Assembly: GCA_041662785.1 (NCBI GenBank)
Contig: JBAZRW010000013.1
Coordinates: 1-31,615, forward strand
Direction: 5' to 3'
From: Bdellovibrionales bacterium
GTDB lineage: Bacteria > Pseudomonadota > Alphaproteobacteria > UBA9219
DNA length: 31,615 nt
The first letter of the stretch is position 1. Each line of letters begins with the position of its first letter. The position numbers and the translations under genes were made by a program. The notes beneath the pieces were generated by a model. It saw only the letters and a program-made list of their open reading frames with translations. It was not told where the DNA came from and ran no database searches. Below are positions 16,805-24,739 of the stretch, in pieces.

Positions 16805-16838
16805 AAAAGGTGGCGTATTTCATGCGCCACCTTTTCTC
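16805..16838 (+). terminator. Intrinsic terminator of the ribosomal block
   Basis: AAAAGGTGGCG (16805-16815) pairs perfectly over 11 bases with CGCCACCTTTT (16825-16835) around a nine-base loop, followed by a pyrimidine-rich stretch. This is a classic Rho-independent terminator 40 bases after rplO. The A-run on the left arm would also make it work on the opposite strand. Confidence 0.85.
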
Positions 16839-16892
16839 TTGAATCCGGATGGCGTGAATAACGCTTCGGGCAACAACGAAGGAACTTTCATT

Positions 16893-17690
16893 ATGGTGAT
16901 GCGCCCCGCTTTGATAAATGTGATGGCCAAGGCCGCTGAAAAGGCTGGCAAGGGATTAAGCCGCGATTTTGGTGAGGTCGAACATTTGCAAGTCTCGCGC
17001 AAGGGGCCTGCGGATTTCGTCAGCAATGCAGATATCAAGGCGCAGAAAATCCTTCGCGAGGAGCTGATGAAGGCGCGTCCTACGTTTGGTTTCTTGGGTG
17101 AGGAAGCCGATGGCGAGGCCGACACGTCCGGCAAGGCCGAGCGTTGGATCATTGATCCTTTGGACGGTACGACTAATTTCCTCCATGGTGTGCCCCATTG
17201 GTGCATTTCCATTGCGGCTGAAAAGGCTGGCGAGATTATCGCGGGCCTTATCTATAACCCCCTCACGGATGAAACCTTCTGGGCTGAGCGCGGCATTGGC
17301 GCGTATTGTTCAAACAAGCGCCTGCGCGTTTCGGGTCGCAATGATCTGTCCGAATGCTTGATCGCGACGGGTTTGCCTTTTAAGGGCAGCAAGAAAAACG
17401 ATGCCCAAGTGATGAAAGAACTGGCCGCGGTGATGCCCAAGGTTGCGGGCATTCGCCGCGCTGGTTCAGCGGCGCTTGATATGGCTTATGTCGCGGCGGG
17501 ACGCTTTGATGGCTATTGGGAATCCGGCCTTGGCATTTGGGATATCGCGGCGGGTTATATCCTTGTCAAAGAAGCGGGCGGGTTTGTCAGCCCCATCGTC
17601 AAGGGCAAAGATCCTGTCAAGGACGCCGCGCTTATCGCCACCAATGCCGAAATCCACGACAAGATTGTGAAGCTGGTAAGGGCGGCGTAA
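16893..17690 (+). CDS. suhB: Inositol monophosphatase family protein (SuhB-like)
   Basis: The family hydrolyses inositol monophosphates with magnesium; in E. coli SuhB also joins the ribosomal antitermination complex. The 265-residue product fits the usual size. Metal and catalytic motifs are visible: FLGEEADG, WIIDPLDGTTNFLHG, and near the C-terminus SGLGIWDIAAGYILVKEAGG. No signal peptide, so cytoplasmic. ATG 16893 is preferred because GAAGGA lies just upstream; the frame extends to a TTG at 16839 next to the terminator. Its position after the ribosomal block is unusual, and its SuhB role in rRNA transcription is interesting in that context, though the link is inference. Confidence 0.9.
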   Translation: MVMRPALINVMAKAAEKAGKGLSRDFGEVEHLQVSRKGPADFVSNADIKAQKILREELMKARPTFGFLGEEADGEADTSGKAERWIIDPLDGTTNFLHGVPHWCISIAAEKAGEIIAGLIYNPLTDETFWAERGIGAYCSNKRLRVSGRNDLSECLIATGLPFKGSKKNDAQVMKELAAVMPKVAGIRRAGSAALDMAYVAAGRFDGYWESGLGIWDIAAGYILVKEAGGFVSPIVKGKDPVKDAALIATNAEIHDKIVKLVRAA

Positions 17691-17713
17691 AGAGGCAACA
17701 TGCGCCGCCTTTT
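17678..17713 (+). terminator. Terminator overlapping the suhB stop codon
   Basis: AAGGGCGGCG (17678-17687) pairs with CGCCGCCTTT (17703-17712) through a 15-base loop, with one G-U pair, and ends in TTTT. The left arm lies within the last codons of suhB and the TAA stop is in the loop. Stem strength and U-tract support intrinsic termination. Confidence 0.6.
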
Positions 17714-18046
17714 GACTTCCGAAAAAAACCAATGGAATCAACGAATCTTGTTTTTTTGGAGGCCGTACGTTGTCCGGAAGGCTACTGAGAGACGCTTTTC
17801 GAGTCTGTTTTCGCGCTTTAACCATATAAGCCCATGAAATATAAGCGATTGTATAAAACGTGGGCAGTACCACATCCCATTGAAAACAAACGCTTTTCTG
17901 GATCATCTTTTTGCGGAAACAAAATTGAGCGAAGTTTTGGTGGAAATGGGCGCTTTCCCCCTCCGTCATCTCGCACCCCTCTACGCCCTTTGGGCTTCGC
18001 GGGGCAGGCAGCGGATGGCTCGGAAGCGTCAGACTCACCCCCTTCT

Positions 18047-18110
18047 CGTCATCCCCGACAAGCCTGTCAAAGCGCGGAAGCGCGAAGGCGGGCGCAGATC
18101 GGGGATCCAG
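18047..18110. repeat. Palindromic repeat element A
   Basis: ATCCCCGA (18051-18058) pairs with TCGGGGAT (18099-18106). Inside, GCCTG can pair with CGGGC, and GCGC-GGAA-GCGC forms an inner hairpin. The ends read CGTCATCCCC and GGGGATCCAG. This matches the general form of interspersed palindromic units found in many alphaproteobacterial genomes, whose ends are usually CGTCAT...GGATCCAG. Family identity is from memory. Confidence 0.6.
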
Positions 18111-18155
18111 GGGACTGGGCGATAAACGGAACGATGATGAGGGCGGAGAGTGAGG

Positions 18156-18220
18156 CTGGATCCCAGATCAACTTTCTTTCGCGCAAAGAAGCGCGAAGAG
18201 AAAGTTTTCTGGGATGACGG
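18156..18220. repeat. Palindromic repeat element B, long hairpin
   Basis: Three stem blocks stack: ATCCCAGA (18160-18167) with TCTGGGAT (18208-18215), AACTTTCT (18170-18177) with AGAAAGTT (18199-18206), and TCGCGC (18179-18184) with GCGCGA (18191-18196), around the loop AAAGAA. That is 22 pairs with only small interruptions. The ends CTGGATCC and GGATGACGG are the inverse orientation of element A, 45 bases away. No U-tract follows on either strand, so it is not a standard terminator. Confidence 0.65.
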
Positions 18221-18261
18221 TGGAGATGGGAGGCCCTTCGCGACGACGGACGGTAACGTCC

Positions 18262-19533
18262 TTACCCCTCGCTCCAGCGCATGACGGTTTGGGCGGCTTT
18301 GACGCCTGAGCGCAAAGCGCCCTCGATGGTGGATGGCAGGCTGGTGGCCGTCCAGTCTCCCGCTACAGCAAGGTTCTTCCATCCGATATAGGCCGCTGGG
18401 CGCATTTTGTTTTGCGCGGGCGTGGCGGCAAAGGTCGCACGCTTTTCGCGCACAACGCGCCATGGCGGCGTTTTGGCAGGATCAAGATCGAACAGCTTAG
18501 CCAAATCTTCCCATACGGCGCTCGCCCATTCCTCTTGTTCAATTTGCTGATCGTCATAGCGGTTCGCGGCGCTGATCGTCACGGACACGACGCCTTGCTT
18601 GACGAAGACCCATTCCGCCAGCCCGCCGACAAGACCTGTGAAGCCTGCCGGATTGTGTGGCACTTCGATGCGGTAATGCACGTTGGTGATGGCTCGAAAG
18701 TCGGATGGCACCAGAAGGTTGGGAATGATTTCCTGCGCGACCCAAGAGGGAACGGCCAGAATAACCCAGTCTTGCGGTGCAACGGGCACGACGTGATTGG
18801 TGAAATCCAGAGCCGTAACCTGACCTTCTGTTGTGACATCCATAGCGCGAAGGCGGGAGCCGAACTTAATCTCGCCGCCGCGCTGCCGTAGTGTCGTCAA
18901 GCAGGGCGTGACGAAGGTTTCCGTCAGCCCTATCTTGGGGAGAAGGGGACAACACGCCGCACCGCCGCCGCCAAAGCTTTGCGAGAAGAGGTTGGCCAGC
19001 AGGCTGGCAGAGGCGTTTTCGGCCTCGGTGTTCAGGGCAGCGATGGCCAGTGGCTCCCAAAAGCGTTTGTATAGCGTTGTTTTGGTGTTCATGCACGAAG
19101 CGACCGTATCGTCTTCGCCCGCAAAAAGGAATTGCGCGGCGGATAAATAATCCTTTGCCTTTGTGCCCGCCACGCGACGCTTGGGATCAAAGATCCACCA
19201 CGGCACGAGGCCGTTGTTCATGCGAACGCTCCAACGCTCGCCTGTGTCCAAATCCATAAACGGAAAGAGAGGTTCCTTGTGCCGCGTGACCGTCTCACTT
19301 GCGCCCGAAAGCTCTAGGTAGTCTTGCACCGCGACGTTGCCCGACAGGACAAGATGGTTGCCGTTGTCGATCCGGCAATCAAGACCTTTGTCGTAGTACG
19401 AGCGACACCGCCCGCCCGCGTAAGGCGCGGATTCGTACACGATGATCTTTTGATCCATCAACGAGAGCTGAAGCGCGGCGGAAAGTCCCGCCATGCCCCC
19501 ACCGATGATATGAATGGTTCTTGGGGTTGTCAT
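18262..19533 (-). CDS. hpnE: Hydroxysqualene dehydroxylase HpnE
   Basis: HpnE is an FAD-dependent amine-oxidase-fold enzyme that reduces hydroxysqualene to squalene, the last step of the three-gene HpnCDE route. The 423-residue product opens TIHIIGGGMAGLSAALQLS, the dinucleotide-binding GxGxxG turn, followed by YESAPYAGGRCRSY with the flavin-binding Arg-rich segment. Near the C-terminus, NLAVAGDWTATSLPSTIEGA is the typical second FAD contact. ATG 19533 is chosen because it directly precedes the Rossmann strand; the open frame extends into hpnD and is not expected to be used. It lies 11 bases after the hpnD stop and is last in the operon. Confidence 0.93.
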   Translation of the reverse strand: MTTPRTIHIIGGGMAGLSAALQLSLMDQKIIVYESAPYAGGRCRSYYDKGLDCRIDNGNHLVLSGNVAVQDYLELSGASETVTRHKEPLFPFMDLDTGERWSVRMNNGLVPWWIFDPKRRVAGTKAKDYLSAAQFLFAGEDDTVASCMNTKTTLYKRFWEPLAIAALNTEAENASASLLANLFSQSFGGGGAACCPLLPKIGLTETFVTPCLTTLRQRGGEIKFGSRLRAMDVTTEGQVTALDFTNHVVPVAPQDWVILAVPSWVAQEIIPNLLVPSDFRAITNVHYRIEVPHNPAGFTGLVGGLAEWVFVKQGVVSVTISAANRYDDQQIEQEEWASAVWEDLAKLFDLDPAKTPPWRVVREKRATFAATPAQNKMRPAAYIGWKNLAVAGDWTATSLPSTIEGALRSGVKAAQTVMRWSEG

Positions 19534-19544
19534 GGGATAATGGT

Positions 19545-20399
19545 TTACCCCATCAGTCCGCGTAGCGCCAGACGCAGTTTTTGCCAAAAAGACAGGGAAA
19601 TCCGGCGGGTGGGATCTTGCCAATCGGCTTTGACCAGCGCGTCGTAAATGGCGCGGTAATAATCGCGCATAATACGGGCGGGGCGCATGGCGGTGGGGTC
19701 GCACTGGGCTATCGCCTTATCGGTTTCCTCAAAATGGCTTTGGGCGATTTGGGCAACGGCGCGGCACGCGGTGGGCAGGTTGGGGTGCATAAGAACATCA
19801 AGAGGCTTAAGGACAGTCAGGCCGCTTTGCGTGAGTAATTCTTGGGGAAGATACAGGCGTCCCCTTTGCGCGTCTTCGGCCAGATCGCGCAGAATGTTGG
19901 TAAGCTGCAGGGCGCGGCCAAGATGGTGCGCGACGCGCATGGCGGCCTCGCTGGAATCGCCGAAAATCCGTACCGAGGCGCGACCCACGGCGCTGGCTAC
20001 ATGATCGCAATAGGTGTCCAAATCTTTGAGCGGTGGTGCGACGATGGCCTCCCGTGCGTCCATGGCCATGCCCTCGATGATAGCCTGAAAATCGTCCTCG
20101 ATCAGGTGATAGGCTGCGATGGCGGGCAATAGGGCGAGGCTGATGCTATCCTCGGCTTCTCCCATGGTGAAAAGAGCGTGGATGCGTTTTTGCCATAAGG
20201 CTAAACCGGCCTCGCGCGCAGCGTCCGTGGGCGAGTCATCGGCGATATCGTCAACCTCGCGGCAAAAGGCGTAAAGGGCGAACATTGCCTCGCGCCTCTC
20301 GCGTGGCAATACGCGCATGCCAGCCGCAAAGGACGTGCCCGATTCTTTGACGCGGCGCAAGACATCCGCTTTGGCTTCGTCGAGGGTGATTGATGACAT
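19545..20399 (-). CDS. hpnD: Presqualene diphosphate synthase HpnD
   Basis: HpnD condenses two farnesyl diphosphates into presqualene diphosphate, the first step toward squalene and hopanoids. The 284-residue protein has both Asp-rich motifs of the squalene/phytoene synthase family: REVDDIADD (47-55) and NILRDLAED (168-176), the latter within LQLTNILRDLAEDAQRGRLYLP-like sequence. The paralogue HpnC lies directly upstream with a 7-base gap. The ribosome binding site is weak, so translation may be coupled to hpnC. Confidence 0.93.
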   Translation of the reverse strand: MSSITLDEAKADVLRRVKESGTSFAAGMRVLPRERREAMFALYAFCREVDDIADDSPTDAAREAGLALWQKRIHALFTMGEAEDSISLALLPAIAAYHLIEDDFQAIIEGMAMDAREAIVAPPLKDLDTYCDHVASAVGRASVRIFGDSSEAAMRVAHHLGRALQLTNILRDLAEDAQRGRLYLPQELLTQSGLTVLKPLDVLMHPNLPTACRAVAQIAQSHFEETDKAIAQCDPTAMRPARIMRDYYRAIYDALVKADWQDPTRRISLSFWQKLRLALRGLMG

Positions 20400-20406
20400 C
20401 GTGGCG

Positions 20407-21234
20407 CTACATCCACATCTTGATAAAGCCTGTCGCCATGGCTGTTAGCTTTTGACGTTGGCTAAGTTTGACATCGTCCTTTAGCGGATCGCGCTCACGC
20501 AACAGTTTGACAAGGCGAACGGCAATGGTTGTCGTGACCGCCGTATCATAGCGCAGGCGCGGGTCGCGGATTTGGCTTGCGAACGTCTGCGCCAGCTCGA
20601 CCATTGGCCCCATTTTGTCCAGCATGGCCATCAGCGTTTCGTGCAGAGCGGGGGTAGACTCCACGCCTGCCAGTGCTTCTGGCGTTGCTCCTTTAACAGC
20701 CATCATGTCGAGAGGGATATAGACGCGATCCAGCTGCCTGTAATCGTCGGCGCAATCTTGAATATGGTTGATGATTTGAAGCGCCGTGCACAGGGCGTCG
20801 CTGGCGGGCCATGTGCTTTTGTCCTCGCCATGCAGATCCAGCATGTAACGCCCCACAGGCGCGGCAGAATAGCGGCAATAGTCAAGGAGCTCCTCCCAGT
20901 TTTCATAACGCAGCTTGGTCGCGTCGCGCTTAAAGGCGATCAGCAAGTCCCGCGCATGTTGTGGCGTGACGCCCGTTTCCGCCAGACTTTCGCGTAAGGG
21001 AATGAGGGCAGGAATGGTGTCATCATTGGGAGTCATCAGGGCTGTGTCAAAGCGATTCAGCCGCGCGACTTTCTCACTTGCCGTCAGCATGGGGTTGTCG
21101 CTGATATCGTCGGCAGCGCGCGCAAAGGCGTAAAAGGCGCGGACGTGAGGGCGGTACTGTGGCCCGACGAGTTTTTCGACAGGGAAGTTTTCCGTTTTTT
21201 CGTTCTTGCCGCTGGGCGTTTCGAGGGTATCCAT
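20407..21234 (-). CDS. hpnC: Hydroxysqualene synthase HpnC
   Basis: HpnC converts presqualene diphosphate to hydroxysqualene. The 275-residue protein is a squalene-synthase-fold paralogue of HpnD. It has ENFPVEKLVGPQYRPHVRAF and the first Asp motif AADDISDN (about 40-47), while the second site reads LQIINHIQDCADDYRQLDRV. The start has an AAGGTGA site. It sits between hpnA and hpnD in a leftward operon; the order hpnC-hpnD-hpnE is the usual one and supports the assignment. Confidence 0.92.
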   Translation of the reverse strand: MDTLETPSGKNEKTENFPVEKLVGPQYRPHVRAFYAFARAADDISDNPMLTASEKVARLNRFDTALMTPNDDTIPALIPLRESLAETGVTPQHARDLLIAFKRDATKLRYENWEELLDYCRYSAAPVGRYMLDLHGEDKSTWPASDALCTALQIINHIQDCADDYRQLDRVYIPLDMMAVKGATPEALAGVESTPALHETLMAMLDKMGPMVELAQTFASQIRDPRLRYDTAVTTTIAVRLVKLLRERDPLKDDVKLSQRQKLTAMATGFIKMWM

Positions 21235-21259
21235 AAAATCACCTTATCTGAGTTAAGTG

Positions 21260-22258
21260 TTATAAATACTCGTTTTTCTTGAACCAAGCAACGGCATCGG
21301 CGATGGCATCTTGAGCGGGGCGGGGGGCATAGCCAAGCTCGCGCTTGGCCTTGCTAGATGAGAAAAACATCTTCTTTTTGGACATTTTAAGGCCATCGAC
21401 GGTGAGCATAGGCTCTTTGCCCGTCATCCTTGCTATGAACTCTGCCGCGTAAGCCATCGGAAACAAAGGAAGGCGTGGCAGCTTGAGGGTAGGGGCTTTG
21501 CGCCCTGTCAGACCGGCCACAATCTTCAAAATCGCGCCGAAAGCAAGGTTCTCGCCGCCCAGAATGTAACGCTCGCCTATTTGACCTTTTTCAAAGGCCA
21601 GCCAATGCCCCATCGCGACATCATCAACATGGGCGATATTCAGGCCTGTATCGACAAAGGCGGGCATACGTCCCGCCGCCGCTTCGATAATAATCCGGCC
21701 CGTAGGCGTGGGCTTGATATCGCGAGGCCCTATGGGCGTCGAGGGGTTCACGATGATGGCGGGGAGGGCGCTTTCGCGGATAAGGACGCGCACGACTTCC
21801 TCGGCCAGATATTTGGAGCGCTTGTATACGCCGACCATGTTGGCTAGCGAAACGGGTGTATCTTCCGAACCCTCGCCGCTTTTTGGAATTCCTAAGGTGG
21901 CGACCGAGCTGGTATAGACGATGCGCGGGATTCCCGCCTTTTGCGCGGCGAGCATAAGCGCCTTTGTCCCGTCGATGTTGATGCGGTTCATGGCCGCCTC
22001 GTCAGGAACCCATATCCTGTAATCTGCCGCGACATGGAAAAGAACAGAGCAGCCTTCCAGTGCTTTGGCATAGCTTGCGGGGGCGGTCAGGTCGCCTTCG
22101 ACGATGGTGTAGTTTGTCAGGCCCTCTAGATTGCGGCGGTCATTGTGTGGGCGGCATAAAAGCCGCAAGGCAAAGCCTTGGTTTTCCAAGAGCCGCGCCA
22201 CTGCCGCGCCGACAAAGCCCGTCGCGCCCGTGATAAAAGCTGTTTTTTGTTGAGTCAT
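21260..22258 (-). CDS. hpnA: Hopanoid-associated sugar epimerase HpnA (SDR family)
   Basis: HpnA is an extended short-chain dehydrogenase/reductase of the NAD-dependent epimerase type, linked by gene neighbourhood to hopanoid side-chain modification. The 332 residues show the NAD loop GATGFVG (11-17), an acidic GDLT segment, YTSSVATLG with the catalytic Ser/Thr, and the YKRSK (145-149) active-site YxxxK. The next gene downstream, hpnC, begins after 25 bases. No squalene-hopene cyclase is in the window. It starts eight bases after the stop of a prepilin-like gene on the same strand. Confidence 0.88.
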   Translation of the reverse strand: MTQQKTAFITGATGFVGAAVARLLENQGFALRLLCRPHNDRRNLEGLTNYTIVEGDLTAPASYAKALEGCSVLFHVAADYRIWVPDEAAMNRINIDGTKALMLAAQKAGIPRIVYTSSVATLGIPKSGEGSEDTPVSLANMVGVYKRSKYLAEEVVRVLIRESALPAIIVNPSTPIGPRDIKPTPTGRIIIEAAAGRMPAFVDTGLNIAHVDDVAMGHWLAFEKGQIGERYILGGENLAFGAILKIVAGLTGRKAPTLKLPRLPLFPMAYAAEFIARMTGKEPMLTVDGLKMSKKKMFFSSSKAKRELGYAPRPAQDAIADAVAWFKKNEYL

Positions 22259-22266
22259 AAGAGGGG

Positions 22267-22821
22267 CTAACCTTGAATATTATAATTGAAACTGGCCCTT
22301 GTGCAGGCAGGAACCGTGGTTGCCGTTACACTGCTCAGTTGATCGGAGGTGGTATAGCCTCCTCCGCCAAAATCTATTTTTGTAAGCCCCCGATCACGGT
22401 TGGGGCCAGCGGCGCGCGCTATAAGTTGCGCGCAAACCTCGGTTGGAAGGGGGGGGAGATAAGTAATCTCGAATCTGGTTGCTACCGAAGGCTCTATCTT
22501 AACATCTGTTCCCCAAGCCGTTTGGGGAAAGGCTTTTCCGTCTATTATCATGGAAGGTGGGAAGATTTCCGCTTTCATCATCAATTCTGTAAAATTGGCT
22601 GTCCCTGTTTTCATGGGGCGGCTTTTATAAAGGGATCGCATGTTCTGGACGATCATGGCCTGATCCTCCACCGCCTTATTAATGTTTTTGTTGCTTGCGA
22701 CTGAGCTGGCTGCGCCCCATATGGCGGCCATCACGATTCCCACAACGCCTAGGACGATGGCGGCCTCGGTCAGCGTAAAGGCTTGGCGGCGATTTTGGCA
22801 GGAAAGAGAGGAAGTTAACAT
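22267..22821 (-). CDS. Type IV prepilin-like protein upstream of hopanoid operon
   Basis: The 184-residue protein has a short basic leader and then RRQA|FTLTEAAIVLGVVGIV: a prepilin peptidase site with Ala at -1, Phe at +1 and Glu at +5 (residue 19), followed by the N-terminal pilin helix. The globular part has a cysteine pair (130 and 173) that could form the C-terminal disulfide of type IVb pilins; EVCAQLIA around the first Cys resembles VCDEINSK in the pilin-like protein at 30814. An AAGGA site precedes the ATG. It is divergent from the secretin operon and tightly joined to hpnA. It is probably the major or a minor pilin for the machinery encoded rightward; which one is open. Confidence 0.85.
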   Translation of the reverse strand: MLTSSLSCQNRRQAFTLTEAAIVLGVVGIVMAAIWGAASSVASNKNINKAVEDQAMIVQNMRSLYKSRPMKTGTANFTELMMKAEIFPPSMIIDGKAFPQTAWGTDVKIEPSVATRFEITYLPPLPTEVCAQLIARAAGPNRDRGLTKIDFGGGGYTTSDQLSSVTATTVPACTRASFNYNIQG

Positions 22822-22969
22822 AAGCGGGTTCCTTTATTGAGGATTTCTCTGTTTATAGGCCTTTTTCCCTTAAAAGAAGTTAACGAATTATCAACTTAAA
22901 ATGCGGTTAATCATAGGGTTGGAATCCGCCTGCTAAACGACGGAGCCCCCGAAGAGTCATGGTGAAATA
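22822..22969. promoter_or_regulatory. Divergent promoter region between prepilin and secretin genes
   Basis: These 148 bases separate two divergent gene starts and must hold promoters for both the leftward prepilin-hopanoid genes and the rightward pilus operon. The centre (about 22845-22915) is AT-rich, with GTTAAC and TTGATA-like elements on the minus strand and several TTAA/TTATCA elements on the plus strand. No box pair is convincing enough to name. Shared control of the two operons is possible but inferred only from position. Confidence 0.4.
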
Positions 22970-24739
22970 ATGCGATCCGGTTTTTTCTTTCTGCCAGTGC
23001 TATTGGCCATCCTTCTTGGATGCACGGATGTTGACGTGCCCAAGGCTAAATCCACGACAGGACGTCTGCCTACTGTGGCGGAAGTTCCCGATCCTGAGGA
23101 AACGGTGCGAGGCGCTGAGGATCCTCCCATCGTAACCTTGCATCTGGGGTCGCGGTTGCATGAACGCCGTCTAAGCCGAACGGAAGAGCTGCCTGCCAAC
23201 ATCATTGTTCCCAATACCAATTTGAACGCCGTTCCTGTGACGTCAGCGTTGCAAGCCATTTTGTCGGGGACGGATGTGTCTTTGTCGTGGGAGGCTGGAT
23301 CGTTTGATAGCCGCCTTGTGACGGTCACAAACCTGAGCGGTTCTTTGCCCAAAGTGGTGGAGAAAGTTTGTACCTCGGCCAAGGTTTTTTGCAGTTTCCG
23401 TAATGGCCTTCTTGAGCTGAAGGAAAAAGAAACCTTTATCATCGATCTTCCCACGGTTCCCACTAAGACAAGCGCCACGGGCGCGGCGACGAATACGATG
23501 GCGGACACGATTGGCGAGTTGGCGGGGGATAAGGCGCGCATTGATCTTCAGGGGGGCAATCTTCTCTACACAACGGATGTGGATGGTCAGGAGCAGGTCA
23601 AAGAGTATTTGTATAGCTTGCGCCATGGACGCCCGTTGGTTGTGATGCAGCTTTATATTTGGGAGGTTGTGCTCAACAAAGATCGTGCCGCTGGCGTTAA
23701 CTGGAGAAGTTTCAGCCTTGAGAAGATGGGAACAAAGGCTGAGAACATCCTTTTAAGCGGCACAACGGGGTTTGCCAGTTTGGCCTCACCGGGGGTTAGC
23801 CTTGGTGCGACCTTTAGCGGAAAAGTTGATGCCGAGTCTGTCCTTCAGTTCCTTTCAACACAAGGGCAGGTTCAAACCATCAGTAATCCGCAGTTGACCT
23901 TTGTTTCGGGGTCTAGCGCTGATTTCCGCGTGGGCGGCAAACAACGTTACATCTCGCAGGTGGGGACGAACAGCTCTGTAGCGGGGACAACATCATCCAC
24001 GACCAGTAGCAATACTGTTTCGACGGATAGCATTGACACGGGTCTTAAGATCAGCGTTGGGGGCTCTTTCGAGTCCAGCATTATCTCGGCCAGTCTTGAC
24101 CTTGAATTGCAGGATGTCATTAGCCTGAACCCGACAACGATGGAAAATGGCACAACAGTGGATTTGCCAGAAACGTCCGAGCGCAAGGTTACGACATCGC
24201 TTCGCGTGCGGCCGGGGGATAACCTCGTTCTCGCGGGCCTTGTCTCCTCACGCGATACCAATGATCGTGATGGCGTGCCGTTGCCGTTTGGGGCGTCGCT
24301 GAATGCTTATGGGCGCGATCAGTTAAAGAACACAGAGCTTGTCATTTTGGTCAAGCCATCCGTGGTTGTGTTTGCGGACTCCGAAGAGGAGCCTGCGGCA
24401 ACAGCGCCTGCCAAGAAAACAAAGAAGACGGCCAGTAAACCTATCGAGCAGGATGCGATTGTGATTGACAAGGATGGCGCCCAAACAATGGCGTTGCCCA
24501 TTTCGCCTTCCTCCTCATCCTCCTTTGACCCTTTGCCGCCTGCAAAACCTGAATTGATGGTAAAGGAAGAGCCGTTGCCGCAGCCTCTTTCGCAAGCGAT
24601 GGCGGAGCCCGTTGCCGATGGCGCGCCTGTTGACAAACGCCTTATGCAGCGCGGATTCAGTCATGCGTTTGATGAAATGCTTTCGCCTGCGTCTTCGCCT
24701 GTTGGCGCGCCTATGTCTTTGACAGGGGGCGGGTTATGA
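22970..24739 (+). CDS. Lipoprotein secretin of a type IVb pilus / type II-like system
   Basis: This 589-residue protein would form the outer-membrane ring through which the pilus or pseudopilus passes. Residues 1-18 are a lipoprotein signal with lipobox LLGC (Cys18), as in PilN of R64-type thin pili and BfpB. Residues 85-160 resemble an N0/STN-like domain (VPVTSALQAILSGTDVSLSW). Residues about 220-465 are the secretin barrel domain: MQLYIWEVVLNKDRAAGVNW, VQTISNPQLTFVSGSSADF, and RVRPGDNLVLAGLVSSRDT with KNTELVILVKPSVV. Residues 470-589 are a long Pro/Lys/Ser-rich tail not typical of secretins. It is the first gene of the operon and its stop overlaps the next start (ATGA). Confidence 0.9.
   Translation: MRSGFFFLPVLLAILLGCTDVDVPKAKSTTGRLPTVAEVPDPEETVRGAEDPPIVTLHLGSRLHERRLSRTEELPANIIVPNTNLNAVPVTSALQAILSGTDVSLSWEAGSFDSRLVTVTNLSGSLPKVVEKVCTSAKVFCSFRNGLLELKEKETFIIDLPTVPTKTSATGAATNTMADTIGELAGDKARIDLQGGNLLYTTDVDGQEQVKEYLYSLRHGRPLVVMQLYIWEVVLNKDRAAGVNWRSFSLEKMGTKAENILLSGTTGFASLASPGVSLGATFSGKVDAESVLQFLSTQGQVQTISNPQLTFVSGSSADFRVGGKQRYISQVGTNSSVAGTTSSTTSSNTVSTDSIDTGLKISVGGSFESSIISASLDLELQDVISLNPTTMENGTTVDLPETSERKVTTSLRVRPGDNLVLAGLVSSRDTNDRDGVPLPFGASLNAYGRDQLKNTELVILVKPSVVVFADSEEEPAATAPAKKTKKTASKPIEQDAIVIDKDGAQTMALPISPSSSSSFDPLPPAKPELMVKEEPLPQPLSQAMAEPVADGAPVDKRLMQRGFSHAFDEMLSPASSPVGAPMSLTGGGL

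Larger units (their letters stand above)
17691..18261. other. Non-coding region between convergent suhB and hpnE
   Basis: These 571 bases separate the ends of two convergent genes. Apparent open frames here have no ribosome binding sites and are built from repeat sequence such as the palindromic elements at 18047 and 18156, so I reject them as genes. The left half is AT-rich and featureless apart from the suhB terminator; the right half is GC-rich and palindromic. Confidence 0.6.

Noticed and set aside
17834..18217. Open frame of 127 codons on the + strand in the suhB-hpnE gap
   Set aside because: It has no ribosome binding site, its composition follows the palindromic elements, and the overlapping frames are equally open. 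It looks like repeat-derived noise.
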